From positions 24,268,436-24,332,435 of the forward strand of contig OX235275.1 of assembly GCA_944472155.2 (NCBI GenBank): DNA of 64,000 nt. The letters are read 5' to 3'. Both the position numbers and the translations under genes were made by a program. Shown piece after piece: positions 53,110-62,354 of this stretch. This stretch comes from Trichobilharzia szidati. Its lineage: Eukaryota; Platyhelminthes; Trematoda; Strigeidida; Schistosomatidae. Position 1 is the first letter of the stretch. Every line of letters begins with the position of its first letter. The notes beneath the pieces are model-generated. The model saw only the letters and a program-made list of their open reading frames with translations, made no database searches and was not told the DNA's origin.

Positions 53110-53390
53110 TTGATTGGACACTAGTCCCTCACTAGTGTCCAATCAAGGTATCCAATACAGTCCTACAGGAGGTCAATCGTGAGCCCAAATAGCTAGCTCA
53201 GTGGTAACATCTCTGACTGCAGACAGCACAGGGTGACGCGGGCTCGAATCTCAGACGGGTGGGACATGACTTCCATCAAGACGGTTGCAGTTACGCCTTC
53301 CTGACTGGTAATTGCCAACTAGCACGAAACCTAGGTCCAAGGCTATCAGCTGCCGATTGCGTCCAATCATCTAATATCATTGAAAGTGTG
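53110..53390 (+). repeat. cSINE copy, plus
   Basis: Head AGCTAGCTCAGTGGTAACAT (A-box) and CGGGCTCGAATCTC (B-box), body GCACGAAACCTAGGTCCAAG. Starts about 70 bp from the SEC24 acceptor. Confidence 0.75.
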
Positions 53391-53499
53391 GAAGATATGG
53401 TGAAAAGGCTGGCTAGCTATCTTTGACCACTAGAATGTTTACAATCCATTTCATCGAATTCCAAAAAAAATATGAGGTCAATTATACACTTTTTTATTA

Positions 53500-54370
53500 C
53501 TTACTTTACTTTACTTCGGTTATCTCCTACGGGAGGATGAGCCGGCTTCATGAACATCTCGAATCATCGCTGCCCAGGCGCGGCGATCTGATGCAAGGTT
53601 TTGCGACAGGGTTATCGTTTGTAAGAGAGTTCATGAAGTTTCATGGGAATTTGGTACGAGTGATGTCCCCAGAATCGCTCGGCCTTTTGTTTGAGAGTGC
53701 AGCTCTAGCCCTCACACAACCAAGTGTGACCTACAAGGCAGTAGGAGTGGAGTAGGGAGTCCACTATCCATTGGCAGCCGGTGACCGGAGTTCGGTTCAT
53801 ACGCCTTTTTGAATGGGGCCAGACATCCAGGTCATCCAACAAGCCCTTTGTCCATACGTCTGCCGGTGAGCTCCAGTGAGCTTCGTACGCCCCTCGTTGG
53901 AGGTTTGAAATCAGGGTTTAGCCATCTCCCCTAGACTGTCATCCAATGGACAGTCAACCCGGTGGAGAGCGCCGGGCATCCGCTTTCGCCCTCTCACTTT
54001 GGTGAAAACACCTCCGCCACGTGAAGGCAGTGAGTAGGACTTCCTCAGGAGAGGCTATGTAAGACGCCCGGTCATATGGGAGCATTTCAAGAGGTGTGCG
54101 GAGGGGTGGCCAACCCGCAGCGCAAGGCACCCACCCCCGACCATCCTGAGGCCTTGGAGGCACTTTTTATTGCCTACAGACCTCTTGAATCTTCCGATAA
54201 GTTTTACTCCTCAAACTATGAAAGATATTGTGTAAAAGGGATGTGTGTAAAACCTTTGCCTTTGTGATTCAGCTGGCGACCTACATATTTAGGTAAGCGT
54301 AGGCGTCGGGGGATTGATTATGCAGGTGGATTGTTGTAAGTTCTGCACCACAAGAGTAAGCGATAGAGCC
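53500..54370 (+). repeat. GC-richer unclassified block Y
   Basis: Markedly richer in GC than its surroundings. Starts TTACTTTACTTTACTTCGGT and contains the open stretch LHEHLESSLPRRGDLMQGFA (53540) up to a stop near 53755. Nothing in it resembles RTE-A, RTE-B or PLE. It could be the 5' end of an element not otherwise present. Confidence 0.4.
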
Positions 54371-54374
54371 ATGA

Positions 54375-55285
54375 CAAAGTAGTGATCGCTGAGTGTGCTG
54401 ACTACTTCACTTATTTGAAAGGAAGTTGCATCAGCCAAAACCAGCGGGTTGATCGCTGACGAAATCTCAGCACGAATACATAAGGCTAGTTTCGCATATG
54501 TCAGTTAACACCGTCTCTGGCGCAGACGCAATGTCCGGCTGGCTATCAACCGAAGGGCGGCTGGACTGCTCAGCAGTCCGCTCCGTCCTTCTTTATGGCT
54601 GTGAGACCTGATCATTGAGAGTGGAGGACATGAAAAACCAGTCTAGCTAGCTATCTTTGATCACAGGTGCCTGCGTTTTATCTCCCATGTGAAGTGGTAT
54701 AATAGGGTGAGCAATATTGAGGTTAGGCGTCGAATGTTAGGTAAGGAGGGAGGGGAAATCAATCAACGAGGCTGTGAAGTTACATCGACTGAGGTGGTTA
54801 GGACGTGTGTTACGTATACCTAGCCATTGCCTTCCTCGACAACGGGCAATGTCAGCTGACATAGGGTCAGGCTGGAAAAGAGCTAGCGGCGGACAAACCA
54901 AAACATGACACCAGTCAATGAAATCCACAACAGTTACTTTAAGCCAGCCAGTCAAGTATGAAGGTGTACACTGGCTTTCTGGTTGGAGTCCTCGGGATGG
55001 TAAACACAGATGGCGGCAGGAGACAATTGGTGATTTGGCTCAAAATTGCTCTCAATGGCTGGCTCAGATGCATCCATTCCTTGTGACTTATGATATCCAA
55101 TGAAACTATATTGTTCTTCGATATTACTATTCTTCTTGCCCTATAACTCTGTTTAGTGTCTCTATTTTGCATTTCTTTCTACTTTCTTCTCTTGCTTCAT
55201 GTGCTACGTGGAGGGAGTGTGGCAGCTCGGACTGCTGCACATCGGTGAAAAGTTCTATGTTGAAACCAGTCAGCCAGCCAGCTTG
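54375..55285 (+). mobile_element. RTE-B LINE 3' part
   Basis: From the thumb region (EVIAECADYFTYLKGSCISQ-like, 54380) to the 3' UTR and CAGTCAGCCAGCCAGC tail. Frame broken by small insertions (CCGGCTGGCTATC; TCTAGCTAGCTATC). Followed directly by cSINE, as at 20816-21205 in reverse. Confidence 0.85.
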
Positions 55286-55651
55286 ACATTAGTTACTACC
55301 CTAGTGTCCAACCAAAGTATCCATTAAGTTTCTACAAGAAGTCATTCGCGAAACTGAATAGCTCAGTGTAGTAACACTCACTCTCACTACAGTCAGCACT
55401 AGGGTGACGCGAGTTGGAATCTCAGACAGACGGGTGGGACATGAGACTTCCTTCAAGGCGGTTGCAAATACGCCTTGCTGACTGTGGTAAGTGCCAACCA
55501 GCACGAAGCCTATAACACAACAATTCAGACTGCACTGTGATGGTGAGTCAGCAGTCACCTATAGCTAACTGTATAATATAGAATTCAATCTGCACTAAAA
55601 CATGCCAAGGACTAGGCGCATGAACATTAGTCGTTACCACACTACTACTTA
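55286..55651 (+). repeat. cSINE copy, plus
   Basis: Reference copy: CTAGTGTCCAACCAAAGTAT, head AATAGCTCAGTGTAGTAACA, GCGAGTTGGAATCTC, body CACGAAGCCTATAACACAAC, end ATGCCAAGGACTAGGCGCAT. Interrupted by RTE-A at ACACTACTACTTA (55639-55651) and continued at 56033-56075. Confidence 0.8.
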
Positions 55652-56032
55652 TCAACAACTGTCTTCGCTCTATACTGAAGATCAGATGGCCGGAAAGAAT
55701 CACAAACAAGAAACTATGGGAACAAACGAAACAAGAACCAATCACCCAACAAATATGCAGGAGAAAGTGGAGATGGATTGGACACTCGCTGAGGAGGCCG
55801 CTGGGTGACATGGCGCGTCAGGCCAGTGCTCGAGTGGAACCCGAAAGGGAAGCGGCGAGTGGGACGTCAGTGCAAGGGTGACATGGAGGAGATTGTGTGA
55901 AGAGGAATTGAAACAGTATTGATTAACATGGACACAGGTGAAAAGTACAGCAGAAGACAGAAGCAAGTGGAGGCGTGCAGCTGAAGCCCTATGTTCCACT
56001 AGGAACCCAAGGGAACAATAATAATAATAATA
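55652..56032 (+). mobile_element. RTE-A LINE 3' fragment with 13-bp target duplication
   Basis: 5'-truncated; starts TCAACAACTGTCTTCGCTCT, ends with the hairpin GTTCCACTAGGAACCC and (AAT)n. ACACTACTACTTA occurs at both 55639-55651 and 56033-56045. The related copy at 20816-21200 has the uninterrupted sequence. Confidence 0.92.
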
Positions 56033-56164
56033 ACACTACTACTTAGTGTCAAATCAAAGGCTAATCACATTTCGATTCAATAAATGACCAAAGAAAAAAG
56101 TTTCACTCGCTAACTAACTTTGAATTTTAGCATTTACAACAGACAAACCAGAAAAAATGTTGAC

Positions 56165-56664
56165 NNNNNNNNNNNNNNNNNNNNNNNNNNNNNNNNNNNN
56201 NNNNNNNNNNNNNNNNNNNNNNNNNNNNNNNNNNNNNNNNNNNNNNNNNNNNNNNNNNNNNNNNNNNNNNNNNNNNNNNNNNNNNNNNNNNNNNNNNNNN
56301 NNNNNNNNNNNNNNNNNNNNNNNNNNNNNNNNNNNNNNNNNNNNNNNNNNNNNNNNNNNNNNNNNNNNNNNNNNNNNNNNNNNNNNNNNNNNNNNNNNNN
56401 NNNNNNNNNNNNNNNNNNNNNNNNNNNNNNNNNNNNNNNNNNNNNNNNNNNNNNNNNNNNNNNNNNNNNNNNNNNNNNNNNNNNNNNNNNNNNNNNNNNN
56501 NNNNNNNNNNNNNNNNNNNNNNNNNNNNNNNNNNNNNNNNNNNNNNNNNNNNNNNNNNNNNNNNNNNNNNNNNNNNNNNNNNNNNNNNNNNNNNNNNNNN
56601 NNNNNNNNNNNNNNNNNNNNNNNNNNNNNNNNNNNNNNNNNNNNNNNNNNNNNNNNNNNNNNNN
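56165..56664. other. assembly gap of exactly 500 N
   Basis: Round size suggests a placeholder of unknown true length. It lies inside the SEC24 intron interval where one exon is expected. Confidence 0.97.
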
Positions 56665-56985
56665 GGGAACTATTAGAAACCACCAACACCAACAACAACA
56701 GGGAGTACTGGACGGCTGATTTCATTGTTGTTCGAATCAAGATCTTCTGATCATAAGGCGAACTTGTAGGTCATTATTCAGCGACTGGGATTGGATCCAG
56801 TTGACCATGAGTTTTAACCTCTGTCATTTTGCGGTATATAATGCGACTGCTTGTCAATGTTACAGGTGAGTAACTGTCCTCTTGCCTGACTTATTGGACA
56901 CTCCCTACTGCTGCTCAAGACTTCTCACTAGAATGCTCAAGACTTCTCACTAGAACTCCAGGTAACTAACTTTCTCAGTTGTATA
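56665..56985 (-). repeat. hSINE copy, minus, truncated by gap
   Basis: The complement has the head GATCTTGATTCGAAC and TCTAGTGAGAAGTCTTGAGC; that last string is tandemly repeated (56918 and 56940). Confidence 0.6.
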
Positions 56986-57064
56986 GAGCCAGTCACCTGA
57001 CCGATAGCTGCTACCTTGACATGGTGGTAGGTCAGGCTTCCACACCGCAATGACACAACAAGCT

Positions 57065-57600
57065 ACACTGGCTGGAACTATTTTTCCTGCAGGTTCTACC
57101 ATAACAGGAAGATTGTTAGAATAGCGATTAGACTGAAAGCAGTTACCGGTATAGTGTAAGAATTTTTTCTTTACACTATGCTGGGGGTCTGTGGGCGAAG
57201 TCGTACTGCTGGGGAACAGGAATGTAACAGCAGTAAGGTGCTTCCCTCGGACGACCAACATGCCAGCCAGCTATGCTGTCTCTCCACTCTTCAGAGGTTG
57301 AGGGGATTAGAAAGGGTCGACCCCAGAAATTGTACATCCCGACTTACCCTACGGTGGTCCGTAACCGGCGGTAAGTTTACTAATACGGAACCAAACCAAG
57401 AAACCAGTTCATACAGGCCGTGTGTGACCGGTCGGCCTCAAGCAGTTGTCCCTTGGGCTCTGCGGTCACGCAACACTAACCCTCTCTCTGTTTCAGGTAC
57501 CCGAAGAATCAGGCAACTTCCACGGTGTGGGCAGCCGGGAAGTAACAACCGCCCACACACTTCCAGAAGCACACGAAGCCTTCCTGAGCATCATTCTCCT
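57065..57600 (-). repeat. GC-richer repeat X, inverted copy
   Basis: Reverse complement of 51110-51625. A 197-codon open frame on the plus strand (57178-57771) crosses it but shows no domain and is partly Ser/Thr/Pro low complexity. Confidence 0.7.
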
Positions 57601-57929
57601 CTACCCACATCACCTTCATCATCTTATTCCCCTACTACAGTTAGTATTATTCTTCAGGTTAGTGAGACACCTTCACTTCACTCTGTGACCACAAATAACG
57701 ATGAGACAGAGCCAATCATTGTTAGTTTATTTGCAAGGATTTCATTGGTTACAGGTTTCAGCACGAGCTGACTTTCCTTGGAGAACCATTGGCAAGCGAT
57801 TGTGTTCTATACATAGTGTGAATTGGCAGAAGCTGTAATTCATGCACAACACTGGGTCGAGTTCCAGTGGCTGAATGGTGGTTTACGAGCTTGCCTTATA
57901 ATCGGACGATCTTCCCCTCAAAATGCTCT
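57601..57929. repeat. mixed repeat sequence, hSINE head
   Basis: 57815-57915 is an hSINE head (TCCAGTGGCTGAATGGTGGT, TTTACGAGCTTGCCTTATAA). The rest is unassigned. Confidence 0.45.
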
Positions 57930-58230
57930 CATGTGGCCCCACAAACACACACACAAACCTTCATAGCCTCTGCCAGCTAAGTGTTATTCCCTGCCTTCCT
58001 CTACAGCGGAAGGAATCTTCCCCATAATAATTGAAAGACAGAATATGAACGCCTGACACCTACAACCAGATTGATTGGGGGACATGCTGGTCTACCCAGC
58101 GAGGAGAGCTAGAAAACCCTGATTTCAAATCTATGGCTCCAGAATCGTGAATCGAATGATGGAGTATGAACCTGTTTCAGTCACTGGAAACCATGGGAAC
58201 ATAGCTGCTCCTGACGCTGCTCAACTGACT
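57930..58230 (+). repeat. interspersed repeat R1
   Basis: GGTCTACCCAGCGAGGAGAG, CCTGTTTCAGTCACTGGAAA and CATAGCTGCTCCTGACGCTG align with the other R1 copies. Confidence 0.6.
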
Positions 58231-58348
58231 TGTGAATCAGAATTCAAATCAAAGACTAAGAGGACACAGTGGCCTCTTAAAACCACCTCAAAAATATCAA
58301 TTAAAACATTGATTATTAAACCACTCTTTAAAAAAATGGAATACTTAC

Positions 58349-58713
58349 TTTTTCCTTTTCAGTTCCGATAAGCCGTCGATCATCTCGATGTTTCAATTTT
58401 CCAGGAGCTTCACCAACTGGTAGATTTGCATGCAGAACATACAATTTTCCAGAACAATTAGCAGCACGCAGCGCCTCCATACCAGCTTGAATAGCTGGCC
58501 CGAGAACTGCATCTGTTGGTTGTCTACTTACAGCACTTTCTGTACAAAACTGTGCAGGTATCATTTCTAAAATACTTGAAATAATATTAGGATCTGGCGG
58601 GAGGAGAAATCCTTCAACTGCTGGTACAAATACATCTTCAATATCTGCAACAATATGCATTTGAGGCTTGCCATAATTGTAATAAGCGCTTTCATTTGTT
58701 GTTGTTGTTGTAC
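58349..58713 (-). CDS. SEC24: SEC24 homologue, trunk domain exon
   Basis: 365 bases: 2 bases plus 121 codons, ending phase 0 at donor GAAAAA|GTAAGT. After a Thr-rich start (TTTTTNESAYYNYGKPQMHI) comes VADIEDVFVPAVEGFLL, then LEMIPAQFCTE, VLGPAIQAGMEALRAANCSG and KLYVLHANLPVGEAPGKLKH, ending RDDRRLIGTEKEK. These match the Sec24C/D trunk (vWFA-like) domain: V.DV.DMFVPLL.GFL, IQAGMEALKAAECAGKL, LP..EAPGKLKNRDDRKL..T.KEK. The next segment (TLF.PQT…FLFPNQYVD…YKY..F) is not in the window sequence. Confidence 0.95.
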
Positions 58714-58763
58714 CTTGTTGTGGTGAGTCCTTAGCAGTACCAGCAGCAGAGGCATCGCCTCAC
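58714..58763 (-). other. SEC24: 50-nt mini-intron (proposed)
   Basis: GTGAGGCGAT…CACCACAACAAG on the minus strand. Without removing it the trunk domain is out of frame by two bases. Removing it gives FYTVPR joined to TTTTTNES in frame. A 41-nt alternative (GTACCTCG…TGCTAAG) also restores the frame. Confidence 0.65.
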
Positions 58764-58855
58764 GAGGTACTGTGTAAAAATGTAATTGATGGTCATAGGT
58801 CACAAAACCGACTCTAAGAGGACTCATTGAAGTATCCTCCGGGTCAAAAGTTTCT
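58764..58855 (-). CDS. SEC24: SEC24 homologue, trunk domain exon (most 5' in window)
   Basis: 92 bases: one base, 30 codons, one base. Acceptor ATTATTATAG before 58855. Peptide ETFDPEDTSMSPLRVGFVTY then DHQLHFYTVP, matching the Sec24C/D trunk stretch S.IRVGFVTYN..LHFYNV. Upstream exons (N-terminal low-complexity region, zinc finger, first part of the trunk) were not found to 64000, so they lie beyond the window or are interrupted. Confidence 0.88.
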
Positions 58856-59029
58856 CTATAATAATTTTGAAACAAATAAAAATTTTAAGAAATCAGATAG
58901 GGATCAGAAATCAAGATCTTGCAGAGATTTAAATCATTATTTTGTAATGTGAATGGATCCCTACAAACCAATACTTGAATATCAATGAGATGCTCACTGG
59001 CGACTGGCCCTATTCAGGTAGGTAATAGT
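58856..59029. other. SEC24 intron, no feature seen
   Basis: AT-rich; nothing supported. Confidence 0.5.
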
Positions 59030-59395
59030 TACCTGGGGTTCTAGTGGGAAGTCGTGACCAGTAGGGTACAGCAGGTCGGGTGTGAGGACAAATACTCGCC
59101 CCCGAAGATATTGGCTAGCGGTTGCGCTATATCGTGAATTGGCAGAAGTTAGAATTTATGGGCTAGCCATTGGATCGGGTCCCAGTGGCTTAATGGTCCA
59201 CGAGCCAGCTCGCCTTGTAACCAGAAGGTCCTGGGTTCGAACCCCCTGTAGTGGGTGCGTACTGTTGACGAGTCCCAAACTAGGACGAAACAGATGTCCA
59301 GTACTCCCTGACTGGTTTTCCAATGCTTCTCCAACCAATATCAGCTCATGATGAAATCTTGTAACTGATTAAAATCATTATTTTGTCATGTGAAT
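59030..59395 (+). repeat. hSINE copy, plus, near full length
   Basis: Order: GGGTTCTAGTGGGAAGTCGT, AATTGGCAGAAGTTAGAATT, head TCCCAGTGGCTTAATGGTCC, B-box GGGTTCGAACCCC, hammerhead (59259-59304), tail CAGCTCATGATGAAATCTTG. Best copy for a consensus. Confidence 0.85.
59259..59304 (+). ncRNA. hammerhead ribozyme remnant, near intact
   Basis: Stem I GTACTG (59259-59264) pairs with CAGTAC (59299-59304). Core strand is TTGACGAG where CTGACGAG is needed (position 3 C to T). Stem II GTCC/GGAC with loop CAAACTA, then GAAA (59287-59290), a tiny stem III and TGTC before the cleavage point. One base from the family consensus. Confidence 0.75.
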
Positions 59396-59579
59396 GGATC
59401 ACAGTTACTGGTTCGATCACAGGCTGACTGACATCAATTAGAGAAATATGCCATCAGTCAAATCCCCGCAAACAAACACTTGACTGAAAATTCATCTGAT
59501 GCGACTGGCTGTTTACAAAGGAGGTTATCTGAAGTTTTAGTGAGAAGTCGGATCAGAGGATAGATATTCGCCAATGACA

Positions 59580-60335
59580 TTGTCTGTCTGTCTGTTTTCG
59601 ACATAGAACTTTGCACATATGTGCACCAGTTCAAGTCGCCACACTCCCTCCTTGTAGCACACAAAGCAAGAGAAGAAAGTAGCAGAAATGCATAATAAAG
59701 ACAGTAAACAGAGGTGTGAGACAAAGGTATAGTAACAACGAAGAACAAAACAGTTTAATTGGAAATCATAAGGAAATCACAAGGAGTGGATGCATCTGCG
59801 TCATTGAGAACGAATTTGAGCCATGTCACCAATTGTTTCCAACCATTGGTTTTACTGTCCCGAGGACCCCAACCAATCAGGAAGTTTACACCTTCCTACG
59901 TGGCTAGCTTAAATTAACTGTTGTAGATTTCATTGACTGTTGCCATGTTTTCGTTTGACCGCCACTAGCTAGCTCTTTTCCAGACTGACCCTATATCAGC
60001 TAACATTGCCCGTTGTCGAGGAAGGCGATGACTAGGCATACGTAGAACATGCCCTATATATCTCAGTCGATGTAATTTCACAGCCTCGTCTAGTGATTTC
60101 CCCTCCCTCCTTACGTAACACTCGACGCCTAGCCTCAATATTGCTTATCCTGTTATACCACTTCACATGGGAGATAAAACGCAGGCACCTGTGATCAAAG
60201 ATAGCTAGCTAGACTGGTTTTTCATGTCCTCCACTCTCAATGACCAGGTCTCACAGCCATAAAGGAGGGCGGAGCGGACTGATAAGCAGTACACACGCCC
60301 TTTGGTCGATAGTCGGATATCACGTCTACGCCACT
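59580..60335 (-). mobile_element. RTE-B LINE 3' part, antisense
   Basis: Complementary tail (TGTCTGTCTG), hairpin GCACATATGTGC near 59613, then 3' UTR and C-terminal domain to about 60335 (ATGGCTGTGAGACCTGGTCA complement near 60250). Confidence 0.85.
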
Positions 60336-60349
60336 GACTGTCAGTTACG

Positions 60350-60570
60350 CACTATATGTCACACATCTGCAGAAGTTGGAATTTATGGCCCATTGAATCG
60401 AGTTCCACAGTGGCTAAAATGGTCTATGAGCTATGGGTTCGAACCCCAACGGATGTGTACTGCTGAAGTGGAGTCCCAAACTAGGACGACACAATAGCTG
60501 TTCAGTACTCCCCAGTGGTTTTCTCTAATAGTTCTCTAACTGATATCCCTCCAAACCAACACTAGAGAAT
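60350..60570 (+). repeat. hSINE copy, plus
   Basis: B-box GGGTTCGAACCCC near 60427; hammerhead altered to CTGAAGTGGAGTCCCAAACT and GGACGACACAATAGCTGTTC. Confidence 0.75.
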
Positions 60571-60692
60571 TATAATTAAACATGAAATACAAATACGCAA
60601 ACAAGCTAAGTGACAAATATAAAACAGTACACTCGCTAAAGACAAAAAGCTGACTAATCATAGTGTCAAACTTAATCACTCCATAGACATCA

Positions 60693-60941
60693 TCATGATT
60701 CCTTCTGGTTTGCCATTAAATAATCAACAATGTGAATGTCATGTGACGAGTACTCTCGTACACATTGTAACACTACAATCATGTTCTCTAACGTTGTACG
60801 GATAACGTCATGTGATGTATTCATTGTCAGAAGGGTGTCGACTCTGTGGCTCTTAACTGTAAGTTGTATTCTCAATCCTTTACGTTCTAAATGAAAAATA
60901 AGGGCTTCAAGTTCTGAAGTTTCGATTTCTTTTCTCGTCAT
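60693..60941 (-). CDS. orphan 82-codon open frame
   Basis: Minus strand, ATG to TGA. Contains ELEALIFHLERKGLRIQLTV and MIVVLQCVREYSSHDIHIVD; looks helical and compositionally protein-like, unlike the shadows around it. It matches no retroelement motif here and no part of Sec24. It could be a fragment of a host exon or of an element ORF1. Function unknown. Confidence 0.3.
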   Translation of the reverse strand: MTRKEIETSELEALIFHLERKGLRIQLTVKSHRVDTLLTMNTSHDVIRTTLENMIVVLQCVREYSSHDIHIVDYLMANQKES

Positions 60942-60944
60942 CTC

Positions 60945-61085
60945 TTCCCACCAACCAACCCCACTCCCGCCTCGTCTTTTTCGAGCCTACTACCGGCTAG
61001 ATAACGTTCACGACTACATTAGCTGAGAAGTGAATGTAGACCTCCCGTGTCTCCGGCGAGCATTCTATCATTGAACTACAAAAAC
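60945..61085 (-). repeat. tRNA-headed SINE, T1-like
   Basis: Complement: TAGTTCAATGATAGAATGCT, CGCCGGAGACACGGGAGG (a tRNA-Gly-like head), then TAGCCGGTAGTAGGCTCGAA as in 62355-62545. Confidence 0.6.
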
Positions 61086-61204
61086 TTTAAAAAGTAGGAG
61101 TCTATTAAATTAAGCAGAGAATCCCCCCCGAGGATGTTCCACTTTCCCGATGTTTTCAACAACTCACTGACGAGATCCAATCTATAAAAAAAATTCAAGT
61201 ATTG

Positions 61205-61385
61205 GTTTGTAGGGATTTTGAATGATTCGTTACAGGATTTCATGATGAGCTGACACATCGGTTAGAGAACCATTAGAAAACCAGTCAGAGAGTACTGGAC
61301 AGCTGTTTCGTCCTGGTTTGGGACTCGTCAACAGTACGCACCCACTGCAGGGGGTTCGAACACAGGACCTTCTGGTTACAAAAAA
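61205..61385 (-). repeat. hSINE copy, minus
   Basis: From GATTTCATGATGAGCTGACA to the head GGTCCTGTGTTCGAACCCCC (complement). Joined directly to PLE sequence at about 61386. Confidence 0.8.
61292..61337 (-). ncRNA. hammerhead ribozyme remnant, near intact
   Basis: Same layout as 59259-59304 on the minus strand: GTACTG, TTGACGAG, GTCC-CAAACCA-GGAC, GAAACAGCTGTC, CAGTAC. It shares the same C-to-T change at core position 3, so that change is a subfamily trait and not a private mutation. Confidence 0.75.
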
Positions 61386-62130
61386 TTCATATGAAACAGA
61401 CAGTTTATCAACTTCCAAAGTCTTGTTCCACTAAGCAGAAATTGAAATGTCATCCACTCCCTTTCCTCAAGAATCCGGAAATTAGGTACTGAGGAAAGTA
61501 TTATTGACGAAGGACTGCAAAAATCTGCCACTCAAACTCCTAGATAAGACTATGAAACCAAAGAAAACTACCGAACAAGTCTAGGTCGTCCCCAAAACAA
61601 TTCGTTTGCTGAATCTCGAATTAAAGCGTGATAATGAAGGGGGAATTCAAGATCTTTTCATGAAACATACTTTGCTGCCAGTCTAGGAATAACATTTTCT
61701 TACGCAAGAAACTATTTGGTCAGTGCACATGAAAGACAAGCTGTCACACTCGGCCACATCAACATGCATATACGAGTACACTTGCGCTTGCGCAGCTGAG
61801 TACATTGGTCATCTGTCTGTAAAATTCACCTGACGAGAAAAAGGAGAATGTAGGTGCGTGTATACCTCAGTAATAGGACATCTGATGAACTAAGAACATT
61901 CAGCTCCATTTGATGAAAAATCTTTCAAAATCCCCATACACAAGATCCGATCAGATCCCTCAAAGAGAGAGAGAGATCAAGACAGCTGAGCACAGCTGAA
62001 GAAGCACTGGCGATTCAAAAATTCAAGCCAACTTTATGTATTTAAAAGAAGTACATCCAATCTTTGTCTTTACCCCCCTGGTCATTACATTCAATAACTA
62101 TTATCCGATTACGCTTCTTATCAAAACTTC
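61386..62130 (+). mobile_element. Penelope-like element 3' part, degraded
   Basis: Broken frames with a GIY-YIG start (YEYTCACAAEYIGHLSVKF-like, 61765-61830) and the end AEEALAIQKFKPTLCI near 62000. The sister end AEALAIQKLKPTLYIQKK occurs near 63705. Confidence 0.65.
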
Positions 62131-62354
62131 TTGTTTATTCTTATTCTTATTATTATTATCATTACGTCTTCAATCCCTTCTCTTACAATCGTCTCCTTAA
62201 TATCGTTAACTGGACCTTTTCGTGATAATTTTAATCACCACCACAGGGGTTGTCATAGTAATCACCGAGGGAATTAAGTAGGCTAATAGAACAGTCATAA
62301 AACGATTACGGAAAGTATTGCTACTCGTCGTCGTCTATCAACGATAACTAACAG

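Noticed and set aside
56114..56750. Frames of about 200 codons
   Set aside because: They are almost entirely N from the assembly gap.
57178..57771. 197-codon frame as a gene
   Set aside because: It runs through repeat X and a Ser/Pro/Thr-rich tail, has no domain, and the other X copy does not preserve it.
58740..58775. SEC24 as a pseudogene because of the frame change
   Set aside because: All other exons are intact, with good splice sites and conserved motifs; a short intron explains the change.
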